Assembly (NCBI GenBank): GCA_036426205.1
Contig: CM071570.1
Span: 55,232,676-55,296,675 of the forward strand
Reading direction: 5' to 3'
Source of the DNA: Ascaphus truei
Taxonomy: Eukaryota > Chordata > Amphibia > Anura > Ascaphidae
Length of the DNA: 64,000 nt
Shown here: positions 1 through 10,333 of the stretch, in pieces
Layout: every line of letters starts with the position of its first letter
Position numbering within the stretch: position 1 is the first letter of the stretch
Translations under genes and position numbers: made by a program
Notes under the pieces: generated by a model
What the model was told of the DNA's origin: nothing
Seen by the model: only the letters and a program-made list of their open reading frames with translations
Database searches by the model: none

Positions 1-354
1 AGACGAAAAGCAGGCAGAAAATCTTCAAAACCACAAGTGGCACTAACCAGGAGTAAATTCATCATACACATTTTATTAACAGTACAAAAAAAGGAAGACA
101 TTAAAACATCTAAAAAACATGTTGAGCACATCTGAACCAAACAATAGCTGCCATAAGACTCCCTAACCAAATATAGTGCAAGATAGACTGCCCTGAGCAT
201 CAAACAAGGAACTATCAGACAAACCTTTCGAGTACTAAAGTGTAGTGCTAAATAATAATCGCAGTATATATGCACTTAGTTAAGTTATAGTGGGTAAAAA
301 AAGTGACAAAAACCCTCCACAGTAAAGCACATAGCAAATGGAAATATTACTGTA
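1..354. other. Gene-free AT-rich DNA
   Basis: I see no coding region, RNA gene or recognisable repeat here. The stretch is AT-rich with short A runs, and every reading frame is closed within a few dozen codons. Confidence 0.5.
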
Positions 355-592
355 TGCTCATTTGCATGTCTTAGACAGGTCTGCAACCCCGCCTTTCACC
401 ATTATCACACAGCACTTCCACTGCAGCAAGGGATTCTGGGAAATGACATGCAAATGAGCACACAGTGCCACCTTTTGCTTCAAAACCATTTAACATGGTT
501 CCCTATAAGCTTAAGCTTGCTGCATTTCACAGCTTTGAGCACAGCCTGGGTTAAGATGCATAGCCAGTAAACCCACCCACAGACAGCTTTTT
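355..592 (+). repeat. Dispersed repeat with octamer-containing inverted ends (copy 1)
   Basis: The same roughly 240-bp unit recurs in opposite orientation at about 26326-26580. In both copies a 110-bp core is bounded by inverted copies of TGCTCATTTGCATGTC. Inside one end lies a TTCCCAGAAT motif followed by a CTGCAGTGGAA stretch. The outer part carries the shared words AAGCTTGCTGCAT, GCCAGTAAACCCACCCACAGA and AGCTTATAG-like sequence. No coding capacity is visible. It behaves like a non-autonomous palindromic element, but I cannot assign a superfamily. Confidence 0.7.
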
Positions 593-1590
593 TTGTTTTG
601 AAAATTCTTTTATTATGCAGCGAATCTTTACAACAAGATTATAACAATACACAAATCATTTTCCAAACGAAAAAAACTGCAACGTAAACAACGGCACAGT
701 GCATAACCCACACATCTTTATTACTGTTTCCCAAAAGTAAAAAAAACTGACGTGCGCAACGGTTTATATTTATACATATGCACTGCACCAAAGGCCTGAC
801 ATGTCATACAAACGTTATCTCAAACTTTATTTGCACAGAAAAAACATTTGGAGGGGGGGTGGGATAGTCTTTGAGCAGACTGTGAAAAAGCCTGCGACAG
901 TCCTGTACCGACATCCTCTTCTTCCCATTGATCAAACGTTCCCTGGCGAATAGTAAAATGTCCTTGAAACAACACATTAGACACCAACCGGTTTCAATTA
1001 CGTAATCTGTGTGTGTTCCTGTAAAAAGTCAGTGGAACACTGAGTAGTACGTAACGCACTTCCTCGGTATACAATCCCTTAAATCAGAGTCCAGAGCTCG
1101 CAACAGGGCTTGCGCAAAGGGCCAGTTCCAGAAGAGGTGTGTGACAGTCTCCTTCACTGGGTTGCACCTGTGGCAGTGCCTCACAAGGCTGAGTCTGCTC
1201 TCATACTTGTCCGCCGTGTATGGCCCGCCAAGCAATGTCCTTGTGTTTGTTCGTTAGTCTTTTCGATGCCACGTTCCTCCACACCGTTTCAAAAGTGTTG
1301 GGGTGGAGTCCGGGGACTGATTCCATGATGTCTTTTGCCCTGATCATTTTGTAGAAGTCGCAGACTGCGACGAAACGTGTAAGGAAGTACTTGGCACCAG
1401 ACACGACGTCACTGATTTGCGACGCGATCGTGGCCGGATCGTGCCGCGTGTACTGTGTGGGCTGGGAGCAGTGAAGCAATTCATCTGCTCCAGGACACTT
1501 TTCATTCCGGGACGTGGGTTTTCCAATTGAAGATCTGTGGATGCATTCCGGGTACAGCTTCTTCATTCTGGCGGTGATATTTATGCACAA
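589..1590 (-). mobile_element. 5'-truncated L1/Tx1-clade LINE, 3' end
   Basis: On the minus strand the segment encodes the C-terminal end of a LINE ORF2 protein. It then runs through a 3' untranslated region to an AATAAA signal and a short A-rich tail near 589-610 (read as T-rich sequence on the plus strand). The outer part from 1477 onward is also present inverted at about 18799-18902, because the large palindrome starts inside this LINE. The truncated 5' end is the usual outcome of target-primed reverse transcription. Confidence 0.7.
1029..1590 (-). pseudogene. LINE ORF2 C-terminal remnant (frameshifted)
   Basis: Two overlapping minus-strand frames (1590-1201 and 1235-1029) together look like the C-terminal region of an L1/Tx1-type ORF2. 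The first frame ends in a WRAIHGG motif. The second contains RLSLVRHCHRCNP followed by ETVTHLFWNWPFAQ, the Cys-containing and HLFW signature typical of this region. The switch of frame near 1215-1235 shows a small indel. The reverse transcriptase and endonuclease domains are absent, so this is a dead fragment. Tx1 assignment rests on the WRxIHG/ETxxHLFW pattern only. Confidence 0.7.
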
Positions 1591-1694
1591 CCGTTTGTTT
1601 TTATCTTATACTTTGTAAGTGCGCTTTATTCCCTTGTTCAACCCTTCCCTATCATAATACATGTTATATTGCGCTATGGGGTTGCGCTCTCTCA

Positions 1695-1699
1695 TTTTT

Positions 1700-1782
<83 letters not shown>

Positions 1783-1785
1783 CTT
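1695..1785 (+). repeat. Compound microsatellite (CT)n(AT)n(AC)n
   Basis: A perfect CT run is followed directly by TA and then CA dinucleotides. The inverted counterpart near 18575-18680 is interrupted and differs in length. Confidence 0.9.
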
Positions 1786-1903
1786 TATCTGTTCCATTCA
1801 CTATTTTGGCATCTCTCTAAAGTAGTGAAATTTCACCTATATGTGTATAGTAGTGATTATATACTGAGAGACTTGGGCAATATGATGATACATTAATAAT
1901 TAG

Positions 1904-2095
1904 ATTGTAAGCTCTTCGGGCAGGGACTCCTTTTCCTAAATGTTACTTTAATGTCTGAAGTGCTTCTTCCCAATTTGTGTTATTTGAAGGAATGGCTCAG
2001 TGAGTAAAAACACTGACTGGCACTGAGTTTAAAGAAGAGGTCGGCTCCTTGTGACCTTGGGCAAGTCACTTTATCTCCTTGTGCCTAAGGCTAAG
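1904..2095 (+). repeat. MIR-like (CORE) SINE, deleted copy
   Basis: The sequence TGTGACCTTGGGCAAGTCAC followed by TTTATCTCC and TGTGCC is the conserved core and 3' region of MIR-type tRNA-derived SINEs. Upstream, GGCTCAGTGAGTAAA resembles a degenerate A-box head, and the B-box region appears deleted. A TTGTAAGCTCTTCGGGCAGG word, common in amphibian repeats, lies just before it. The inverted partner copy is near 18265-18450. Confidence 0.65.
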
Positions 2096-2319
2096 GCCCC
2101 GCTCACTCCGTCAGCGCTCCCGCACTGCAGACAGGCGGGGCGCTGACATACACAGACCGCGATATGCGGTCTGTAGGGAGCGGGAGCGGGAGGTGGGCGG
2201 GAGTGGGAGGCTTGACAGGGAGGGGAGCGTGGCTTGAGCGGAGGAACCCGCTACTCCCCCCCCCCCCTCCCTCCCTCCACGGGCTCGGGCTGGAGCTGCT
2301 GATGGAAGGTAATCAAAAG

Positions 2320-2690
2320 CAACACACACACATGCAGGCACTCTCTCTCACACACACACACACACACACGCAGGCAGACACGCTCTCTCACACACACACA
2401 CACACACAGGCAGGCAGGCACTCATACACATACACACACACACGCAGGCAGGCACTCTCTCTCACGCACACACACGCAGGCAGGCACTCATACACATACA
2501 CACACACACAGACAGAGGCAGGCACTCACGCACTCAGGCACACACATACACACACACACACACACGCAGGCACTCATACACACACACACACACAGAGGCA
2601 GGCACTCACGCACTCAGACACACATACACAAACACAGATAGGCACTCAGACACACATATACACACACACAGACAGGCACTCACGCTGCTT
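2320..2690 (+). repeat. CA-rich minisatellite
   Basis: Variable units of CACACA separated by GCAGGCAGGCACTC words repeat for about 370 bp. The long open frame of alternating His-Thr across it is a repeat artefact. The inverted partner at about 17690-18030 has lost and altered units. Confidence 0.9.
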
Positions 2691-2939
2691 TCCCTCCACA
2701 CTCCTCCCCGCTCCCCGAAGCCTCTCCTCCTCCCGAAGCCTCCTCTCCTCATTGGTTCACAGTCACACCACGTGACGCGTCGAAGCTAGGGATTACAATT
2801 CTCTTGAATCCCCTAGCGGCTGACGCATCACAGCGTGTAGTGAGCTGTGCAGCCAGGGGGGACCGGGACCGGCTTGGGAGGATTCCCCTGCTAGTGGGGA
2901 AAGCCCGTGCAGCCGCCCGCGCCGCCGGGCGCAGCGGGT

Positions 2940-3142
2940 CCCAGCCCTAAGGCACAACAAACCCCCCCCCCCCCCAATAGTTTGTAAACTCCACAGGGCA
3001 GGGACCTGTGCTTGCAAAAAAGTCTCTGTAACGCGCTACGTAAAACTAGCAGCGCTATACAAGAACAATCAATTATAATTATTACATTAATGGCGCTATA
3101 TAAATAAGACATACATACATACATACATACATACATACATTT
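2940..3142 (+). repeat. SINE/LINE 3'-tail-like repeat ending in (ATAC)n
   Basis: A GTAAACTCCACAGGGCAGGGAC word leads through a GCGCTAtacaaGAAC-type stretch to a tetranucleotide run of ATAC at about 3108-3140. The word resembles the tails at 1904 and 5225. A TATGT run marks the inverted copy near 17221-17250. Confidence 0.55.
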
Positions 3143-3655
3143 TGCACTACACTTTAGTGCATTGTGTGAATATAATGTGGGAGACCTTGTAAGAGTTAAT
3201 TTTGGTATATATTTGTAAGAGTGAATTGCACCCTAAATGTTTTAGAAAGAATTGCAGCAGTGTCAATGTTTGCTATATCTGATATTCAAAAACCGTAAAT
3301 CACAGAATTGTACACTCCGTTTCACTACATTCATGATATAAATGACAAGAAAGACAGATATGGAAATTAAATTAAAATAAATATTCAATTCAGTAATATA
3401 TTAAACTCTCTGTATGTCATGACAACTAAAGTATAACCAGTACACCACTCTGATACATTTGGAAGCAAGATTCATATGCAACTTTTTGCTCCCTATATTT
3501 TTCCTAGCATGTTTGTTATCTTGCTGGATATTTGAAAAGTAAGCTGGGTTGTCTTGCGTTGATGTATACCGATGTAAAGTAATTCCATATGTGTGCATTT
3601 AGATTTTATATTATGGAAGCTAGCTTTCTGATTCAAGATTCAAATTGGTCTATAG

Positions 3656-3957
3656 CAGGGGTGGCCAAACCCCAGTCCTTAAGGGCTTCCAACAGGTCAG
3701 GTTTTCAGCATATCTCTGTTTCAGCACACGTGGCTCAGTCGTTTAAGAGTACTGACGTGAGTGGCTATAAGGGAAAAGTGGTAAATCCGTGTTTCTCAAA
3801 CCTCTCTCCTCAGGGCCCTGAGCCAGACCAGGTTTCTGAGGCAACCTCCCAAGATTCTATACATATGCAAATTGTGTAGTCACCTTTGTGTAAATGCATT
3901 GGATATTTCTAAACCTTGTGTGGTCAGTGGTCCATGAGGGGAGGTTTGAGAACCACT
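3656..3957 (+). mobile_element. Two adjacent hAT-type MITE copies
   Basis: From 3656 the sequence CAGGGGTGGCCAAACCCCAG matches the terminal sequence of the MITE at 25181-25340, but the second half of the palindrome is missing. From about 3790 a second element begins GTGTTTCTCAAACCTC and ends near 3957 with its inverted form GAGGTTTGAGAACCAC. The terminal sequences fit the CAGTG-type ends of hAT elements. I could not find clean 8-bp target duplications here. Confidence 0.6.
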
Positions 3958-4339
3958 ATTCTAAATAATTTGTTATGGCATCTGGAATTTTGTTTTAAAA
4001 ATAATATCACTTTTCACATCTGTCCCATTACGTATACAAGAGGAGGGAAAAAAATGTATAATCAATGTTGTATGAAGAAATAATTGTGGCTAGTATTCAA
4101 ATGGTAATCTCTCAGTAACATTAATATGTGATACAGCAAAAAAAGAGGACTGTAAGTCACTGCTGAACAAATGAATACAAATACATGGTATATTAAATAG
4201 AAATACAATATCACATAGTTATATGATCACAGAGCAAGTCCTAATATGATCAAATACGCTAAGGAAAAAGACTCAACGTTTCAGGCAAGTAAAAAAGCCC
4301 TTTTGCGAGTCTTTTTTGTCAAGAGAATTTTGTAACCTC

Positions 4340-5375
4340 ACATTTTCTCTCTACACACTATCACTTGGTGACCTCATCAACTTCTTTGGGTTCAGGTATC
4401 ATCTTTGCACAGGTGATACTCCGAGATATCTACCCACCTAACCTTATACCTGTAGTCCATTCCCAAGTTTTTGATTGTCTCTTGGCTATTATTCTCATTG
4501 GTGTTGCTCGATCCCCTCAAACTTAATGTCTAAAACCGAGCTCATATTCCCTCCTAAACATGGTTTAAAAACCCATCAGCATTGATCCAGTCACCACAGC
4601 ACGTTTGATTCCACACTCTTTATCCACTCACATTCATGTTCTGGCTAAAATGTGTCACTTTCCCCCTTGTAACACTACTAAGATCCGCTGTTTCCTCTGT
4701 CACACTACTGCTAATAATCTGATGCCTGGCCTTATTTTCACCTTTCTTGACTATTGTAACCTACCAACAGGTATCCTGGTTTCACAACTGTTCCCCTTCC
4801 AATCAATCCAAAATTGTGCAGCTCAAATTATTTCCATTTTTCTCAGAGCAGGATCTGCTCATCTCCTTAAATCCATCACCTGGCTTAACATCAAATCCCA
4901 TATTACCTACAGTACAAAGTTCTCCTTGTGTTCAAATCTCTACATTTCTGTAGACTTCTGCTGCTCTTATCAGGTTTAATTAGTTACTATAACCCTGCTA
5001 GTTCATAATGGTCTCATAACCTATACTGCTCTCACCTAATACGTTTTTCCCTGTGGGACTCCCTCAGTGTGTGTATACCGAGCATGTTCTCTTTAATTCA
5101 AATCTTAGAATATGCCTTCAGAATGAAGCATTTTAATAGCCTGAACTCATGACCCCCTCTCCCAACACCCTTGCACGTTACTATTTTGGTCAGGCGCTTA
5201 CTGCTTCTGCTGCTTTTACCCCTAGATTGTAACCTCTCTAGGGCAGGGATTGCCTTGGCTATTGTTTGCGTTCATATTTTTTACACTTATTATATTAAAA
5301 GTCCCCCGTATTATGTATGTCTTTATTTGTATAACACCATCCATGTACATAGTGATTCACTTTTGTAATTGACGC
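4340..5375 (+). mobile_element. Decayed LINE, reverse-transcriptase C-terminal part
   Basis: The plus-strand frame at 4605-4979 reads FLDYCNLPTGI, then QNCAAQIIS and ITWLNIKSHITYS. This is the degenerate form of the LDYCN...vQNaAA...LHWLPvk block that follows the reverse transcriptase in CR1/L2/Rex-type LINEs. A TTGTAACCTCTCTAGGGCAG tail at about 5225 fits its 3' end. No intact frame remains. An inverted counterpart lies at about 15050-16070. A related copy occurs at 53760-54900. Confidence 0.6.
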
Positions 5376-6245
5376 TACAAAAAGACTATAGAGCCTATTA
5401 CAAATGCGTTAATTACATCAGTTATGCACGTAAAGGGCGATTGCAGTACAGTACATGCATCGATAAGTGGAAAAAAGGTAGTGTTTCACTTTAAGTACAT
5501 TTTCGCTTTACATACATGCTCTGGACCCATTGCGTATGTTAATGTGGGGTATGCCTGTAGTGCTTTTGAAAACAATGATGAAAGAGGCAACACAAGTGTT
5601 ACATAACGCATTATTTTGTGCCTTAACGGGTAGCAACGTCTGCTACATCTGTATATAAATACACATATACATAAAAACTTAACTGGAAGCATTTTAACAT
5701 GTCATCATTATGACACTGCTCTGATTATAGAACATTTTGCAAATGTGCTTAATTTCGAGGATCGAGGCTATCTGAAGTGAATGCTGTAACACACGTGTGG
5801 ACTATGATGATGGTAGTGATCTGATGTCATCTACTTTTAATACATGGAGACATACATTCCATCCCAATTGTGTAATGGAATCTAAACCCAAGTTGATTAC
5901 TAATCTTAGTACTAAATACTGTGCTATTAATACTGTAATATTGTAAGGAGGGTGGGGAGGGGTCTATTTTGACTTTAGACTCCAGTTTAACACAATTATC
6001 CTCCATGGCCCTAGAGTGTATTCCTCTGACTTTGTAAATACTGTAGAGGTTAGGTGACAAAAGACTGCCCAGTCTGCTTCCCAGACTCGGATCACACAAT
6101 TGGGCATGTTTAAATGTGGCAAACGTGTTTATAAAAGCTGTAACCTTGTTCACAAGTCCAATACATTCTTGAGTAGCAATTCAGGTTGCAGTTTCAGTAA
6201 GGATTTGATTAATGATGATACTTCTCATGTAATCTATTTACTGAT
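5376..6245. other. Gene-free flank of the gypsy insertion
   Basis: I see no gene and no assignable repeat. Frames are short, and the segment is present inverted at about 14160-15050 as part of the palindrome. Confidence 0.5.
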
Positions 6246-6600
6246 ATGCGCCCCCTGCCTGCTCTCCCCCCCTGCTCGCGTCCCTCCTCACTAGCTTCTC
6301 CCCACATGCTCCCTTCCTCACCAGCTTCTCCCCCACATGCTCATCTCCTCACCAGCTCTCTCTCTCCCCCCCCAGCCCTCTCCCCCAACCCTCTTACCCC
6401 CAACCCTCTAACCTCCCACCCCTCTCTAACCTCCCACCCTCTATCACCTCCCACCCTTCTCTCCACCACCCTCTCTCTCCCCCCACCCTTCTCTATCCCC
6501 ACCCTTCTCTCTCCCCCTCCCACCTTTCTATCTCCCCATCCACCCTTCTCTCCCCCCCCCCACCGTTTCCTCTCTCCCCCCCACCCCATCATTTTTACAC
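6246..6600 (+). repeat. C-rich polypyrimidine satellite
   Basis: About 350 bp of CTCCCC, CCCACC and TCTCTCC words occur with almost no purines on the plus strand. The proline/serine-rich open frame across it is a composition artefact. The inverted copy at about 13805-14160 has different G-run lengths. Such tracts can form triplex structures and are hard to sequence. Confidence 0.85.
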
Positions 6601-6959
6601 CCTCTGGAAATTGTCTGCAACGGTTCAGATAGGAGGTAAAAAAGCAGTGAACCACACGTATATGAACTCCTACGAATTCCTCTGAGTGGATGTTAAGAGG
6701 TCTGAGTACCTTACTAGTTTAGTTCCATGTACCAAAAGCAACCAAGGTTGTCACTATAACTGACTTTCTTTTGCAGAATACAGTGCTGACAATGTCAATT
6801 ACAAAATGTGTAACCACTAAATTCCAACTGGAAACGGAAGAAGATTTCTGTAACATTCATACTTGTTTAGCCCACATTAATGAAACATAGATATATTTAA
6901 CAGAAAGGAAACCTATGTAATTCGGACTAAAAATACATTCATTTTGCTTGAAATTGCCT

Positions 6960-7079
6960 AGCCATAGGGATGAAAGATCGTGCCGCAGCAATCACATAAT
7001 ACCGAGGTCCTCCTCTTCCGTTCACATCACATTCACTACTTCTGTAGAGCGGGGAATGTGATCACCCCTAGAAAACAAG
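6960..7079. repeat. Left part of the dispersed repeat hit by the gypsy insertion
   Basis: GAATGTGATCACCCCTAG just before the left LTR resembles GAATGTGATCTCCCCTAA at about 58255. The sequence after the right LTR (24166-24260) continues the same alignment with GTAGTAG and GGGTTAA words also present at 58330-58375. The gypsy element therefore seems to have landed inside a pre-existing dispersed repeat. Confidence 0.5.
7076..7079. repeat. 4-bp target-site duplication, left
   Basis: CAAG directly precedes the TG of the left LTR and is repeated at 24162-24165 directly after the CA of the right LTR. This pairs the two LTRs as ends of one insertion. Confidence 0.85.
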
Positions 7080-7350
7080 TGTAACGGGTTTTCCTCCACC
7101 CACTCGCAGATAATGCTGTGGAGGTGTAGGAACATGCAAGGTTACTCAGGTGTGGTGCATTACCTGTTGGCTCACAGGAGGGCTGAGCTTCCGCCACGGG
7201 GAACCTGGGGTACATACATCTTATACATCGCTAGGTGCAACGCCTCCACCTGGGAGGGATCCCAACGGAGTGGGAGGAGGCCCTCACAGGAAACAACCAC
7301 ACAAAGCAAACAGATATAAAACAGGACTGGCTTTACTGCATAACAAACCG

Positions 7351-7360
7351 TATATATATA
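7351..7360 (-). promoter_or_regulatory. LTR TATA-like element (3' LTR)
   Basis: A TATATATATA run lies about 1 kb into the LTR in the direction of transcription, immediately downstream of four tandem 26-bp repeats. The same run is at 23154-23163 in the 5' LTR, where it would drive the element. R and U5 would then be about 270 bp long. Confidence 0.5.
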
Positions 7361-7375
7361 ACAACACAATCTTCA

Positions 7376-7482
7376 GGCGCCACGGCGGACGCTAACCACA
7401 CTGCGCCACGGTGGACGCTAATCACACTAGGCGTCACGGCGGACGCTACCACCTCTGGCGTCACGGCGGACGCTAACCTCCC
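7376..7482 (-). repeat. Four tandem ~26-bp repeats in LTR U3
   Basis: Four imperfect units share the core CACGGCGGACGCTA (one unit has GGTGG). They lie just upstream of the TATA run in the transcribed direction, a typical place for LTR enhancer repeats. The equivalent block in the 5' LTR is 23179-23285. Confidence 0.75.
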
Positions 7483-8155
7483 ACAGAGTGATCCCACCCC
7501 GTGTCCAGTAACCCCCACCCAAATGTCTCGCACCCCCAGAGTTAAATACCACTGTGCATGTATGTGTGACTGCGCAGCCACTATGTTTGGGGATAGGCCT
7601 GGTTGGTGCACGTGAGTTACAGGTTACCTGCCCGGGCTCCAGCCACGGGTACCGCGATATCACTGGAGATCCGCCCGATCCGACGTTGTCCTCCACACCG
7701 CGTTGGGTGACCTCCAGCGCGGATAATATCACCTTAGTCCCAGGGTCTTTGGTGGTGTTCTGAGCCCAGAACCCACCTCGCAGGGCCGCACGGCTTCAGC
7801 ACTGTGTCCCTGACTAAGCTACCAATAAATGGGGCAGTGTCCTTATCTAGGGCCTGTCCCTATACTCCACAAGCTATTAGGTGGCTCAGGACCTAACTGG
7901 GGCCTTGGGGCTGCTGGCCTAATGCAGAGGGTCACTGACCCCTGCATCCACCTCTTACCCCTAGCTGGTCCGGATCCTGACTGCCTGCGTGGCCGCAAAA
8001 CCCAGCGAAAAGTATCTATTCTCTCCCCCAGGCAATCCCTCAGCCCTATTGGCTCCCTGGAGTCAGGTGTCTCTGCCCCTATGCACCCTGGGGGCTGGCA
8101 GGCTCATCTCGCACATGCGCGAGCTATCTGGGCCTCCCGCGCTGGGCTCTGTCAC

Positions 8156-8187
8156 TGCGCATGCGCAACAGCCCTAACATGGCGGCG
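8156..8187 (-). promoter_or_regulatory. NRF1-like and YY1-like sites in LTR
   Basis: TGCGCATGCGCA at 8156-8167 is a palindromic match to the NRF1 consensus. TAACATGGCGGCG at 8175-8187 contains the AANATGGCGGC core bound by YY1. Both are conserved in the 5' LTR at about 23959-23990. Binding is inferred from motif only. Confidence 0.45.
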
Positions 8188-8358
8188 CCCTGCTCACCGG
8201 CCGCCGGGGACCCCAGCAACGCGATCGCGGCCTTGGCAACCGGCCCGATCGCGTCCCCGGCAACCGCCCGATCCGACCATAGCAACCAGCCGCACGCCCA
8301 CACCGCGCGCTCGCAACGAGGAAGGAGGGGGTGAGTGCGCGAGGGGGACCTGGCTACA

Positions 8359-8370
8359 TCCTCCCCCTGG
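8359..8370 (-). other. Polypurine tract
   Basis: Read on the minus strand, AGGGGGAGGA directly abuts the start of the 3' LTR, the position of the primer for plus-strand DNA synthesis in LTR retrotransposons. Confidence 0.75.
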
Positions 8371-8471
8371 TGAAAACTCCAACGTCCTCGCTTGGACCAC
8401 ATAACTTCCCAACAATGTACACAAATTATATAATAAAAATGCAGTAACTATATAACTTAGCACAGGTAACT

Positions 8472-10238
8472 CTAAACGAGATTGCATAATTCGTTGAGCA
8501 TCACAATCACAGACTGTATCTTACTCCGAGAACACTGCTGAGTCTCATAATGGGGTGCCCCCATTTGATCATAGGTGACCCGAGTTGGAGGGTACCGGAT
8601 TCGTTGGCTCCGACGGAGTTGCTCTTCTGCGACTCCCTCAGGGGAGTAGTACACATAGTCCTGAGGCTCGGCCTCTTCCCTTGAGGGGAGAATTGTCTCT
8701 GTACAGTCTCTGTTAGGCACAAAGCTTGGGCTCTGTGGATCCAAAGGCTGGCCTGTTGGTGCCACCTTAGTAGGCATTGGCCTACGGGGCCCTTTACCCG
8801 TAGCTCCTTCGGGAGATGCCCCTTCTGCGGGATGGTCCCTTTGAGAGGGTCCTTCCATAGGGTCTTCCGGAGTTTCAGAGTGAGTCTCGTTAGTTACAGT
8901 CTCTTGACCCACCTCTGACAGATCGAACTCACCGTTGAGCGGTGTGGCCTGTAGTTCCTCTTCTTCGTCTCCCACTTGGGGAATGGGGAGAAGGGGATTA
9001 CGATGCCAAACCTTTACCCTGCCATCGGTGTCTCTGATGCGATAGACCGGGAGGCCGGGCATCTGTGACTCCACCTCATATACGCCATCTCTCCACCGGT
9101 CCGCCAGTTTATGTTTTCCGGGGATTCCCAAATTACGAAGTAACACTGCATCCCCGGGACGTAACTCTCGATACTTGACTTTATTGTCATATCGTCTCTT
9201 GTTACCAGCATTCAGTTTGGCTGTAGACTTCTCAGCCTGTTGGTAAGCTTGTTGCAGACTGTCCTTTAGCCTTTGCACGTACTTGAAATGAGTGGTATTG
9301 GGTATCCCATCCGTTGATACTCGAAGACGCACATCTACTGGGAGTCTTGCCTCCCGCCCAAACATGAGGAAGTACGGGGAGAACCCAGTGGACTCATGGC
9401 GAGTACAGTTGTACGCGTGTACCAACGTTTCTACGTGACGACTCCATTCTGCTTTCTGCATTCCCTTCAGAGTTCCAAGCATGTCCAACAGGGTCCGGTT
9501 GAATCGTTCAGGCAAAGCGTCTCCTTCGGGGTGGTACGGAGTCGTCCGGGATTTGGCGATGTTTAGCATTTTAAGTAATTCTCGGATCAGAGTACTCTCA
9601 AAATCTCGCCCTTGGTCGGAGTGAAGTCGGTTTGGAAGACCGTAATGAACGAAGAACTTTTCCCATAGAACTTTCGCGACCGTGATAGCCTTCTGGTCTT
9701 TTGTGGGGAAGGCCTGTGCATAGCGGGTGTAATGGTCCGTGATGACCAGCACATTACCGATTCCTCGACTATCCGGTTCGATACACAGGAAGTCCATACA
9801 CACCAGGTCTATTGGACCAGAACTCTTAAGATGGGCCATGGGAGCTGCTCGGGTAGGCAACGTCTTGCGTTGAACGCACCGGGAACAACGGCGGCAGTGT
9901 TGTTCCACTGCTTCCCGAATCTTGGGCCAGAAAAACCGGTCACGGACTAGTCCAAAAGTCTACTCTACACCGAGATGCCCGTGTTCGTCGTGTAGAGACT
10001 TCAACACCATATATCTCAAGTTTTGGGGTAGAACTAGTTGTCGCCTATCAGGGTGGTTATGATATTGGACTACCCTATAGAGCAAACAATTATCTATCTC
10101 GAACTTGTCCACCTCACGCATGAGTAACGCGACCAGATCTCGGGGAGCAAGTTGCCGATTCGTTAGGGTGCCAGTCGCAGGCGATCCCTGCTGCCTACTG
10201 CGACCCCGTAGAGGGAACATAACCCAGGACAAAGTCAT
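8472..10238 (-). pseudogene. Gypsy pol integrase module, interrupted by one TAG
   Basis: This is the integrase end of pol. An upstream part (10238-9963) includes the HDEHGHLG half of the HHCC zinc finger and stops at a TAG at 9960-9962. The frame then continues to 8472, and 478 codons are open from the first start-like codon at 9908. The continuation holds the CRRCSRC half of the zinc finger, the catalytic core (CMDF, HSDQGRD and the PEGDALPERFNRT glutamate, a D,D,E triad) and a GPY/F-like C-terminal module around KLADRWRDGVYEV and KVWHRNPLLP. No chromodomain is recognised in the acidic, proline-rich tail. The protein would insert element cDNA into chromosomes. Upstream it meets the palindrome spacer, not RNase H, so it is detached from the rest of pol. 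Confidence 0.88.
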
Positions 10239-10333
10239 AAGATGGAAAGACTTAGTGGACTATCAATTAAGAGATCCAGTAATCAGCATCATACGACAAG
10301 CCGTTCAGCGAAAGAACCCGCTCTATTGAAGAG
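10150..10333. other. Central spacer of the palindrome
   Basis: These 184 bp separate the two arms. The left end reads on the minus strand as the pol linker before the integrase zinc finger (GTLTNRQ). The right end reads on the plus strand as a different, more upstream piece of the same linker (DLVDYQLRDPVISIIRQAV). The strand of the gypsy coding sequence therefore flips inside the spacer, at about 10200-10230. Confidence 0.75.

Larger units (their letters stand above)
7080..8358 (-). repeat. Gypsy 3' LTR
   Basis: This 1279-bp LTR has TG...CA termini: TGTAACGGG at 7080 and GGCTACA ending at 8358. It is colinear with 22883-24161. Both ends are defined because similarity stops sharply against the CAAG duplication outside and against the polypurine tract inside. 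In the transcribed direction it holds a NRF1-like and a YY1-like site, four 26-bp repeats and a TATA run. Confidence 0.95.
1477..10149 (+). repeat. Left arm of giant imperfect palindrome
   Basis: This 8.67-kb segment is matched along its whole length by the reverse complement of 10334-18902. It contains, in order, the 5' part of a LINE fragment, a CT/AT/CA microsatellite, a SINE, CA-rich and C-rich satellites, hAT MITEs, a decayed LINE, the gypsy insertion-site flank with its CAAG target duplication, the gypsy 3' LTR and the integrase end of pol. The integrase frame is open for 478 codons in this arm. Confidence 0.93.

Noticed and set aside
2330..2690. CRISPR-like array in the CA-rich tract
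   Set aside because: Units are simple dinucleotide repeats without constant spacers, and the genome is vertebrate.
2164..2775. 203-codon His/Thr-rich open frame
   Set aside because: It is the translation of CA repeats. Other frames across the tract are open too and no start context or domain exists.
6246..6632. 128-codon proline-rich open frame
   Set aside because: Composition artefact of the C-rich satellite; the inverted frame is also open.
7829..8404. 191-codon open frame inside the LTR
   Set aside because: It lies antisense to the element in GC-rich U3 sequence, has no known domain and recurs only because the LTRs are identical.
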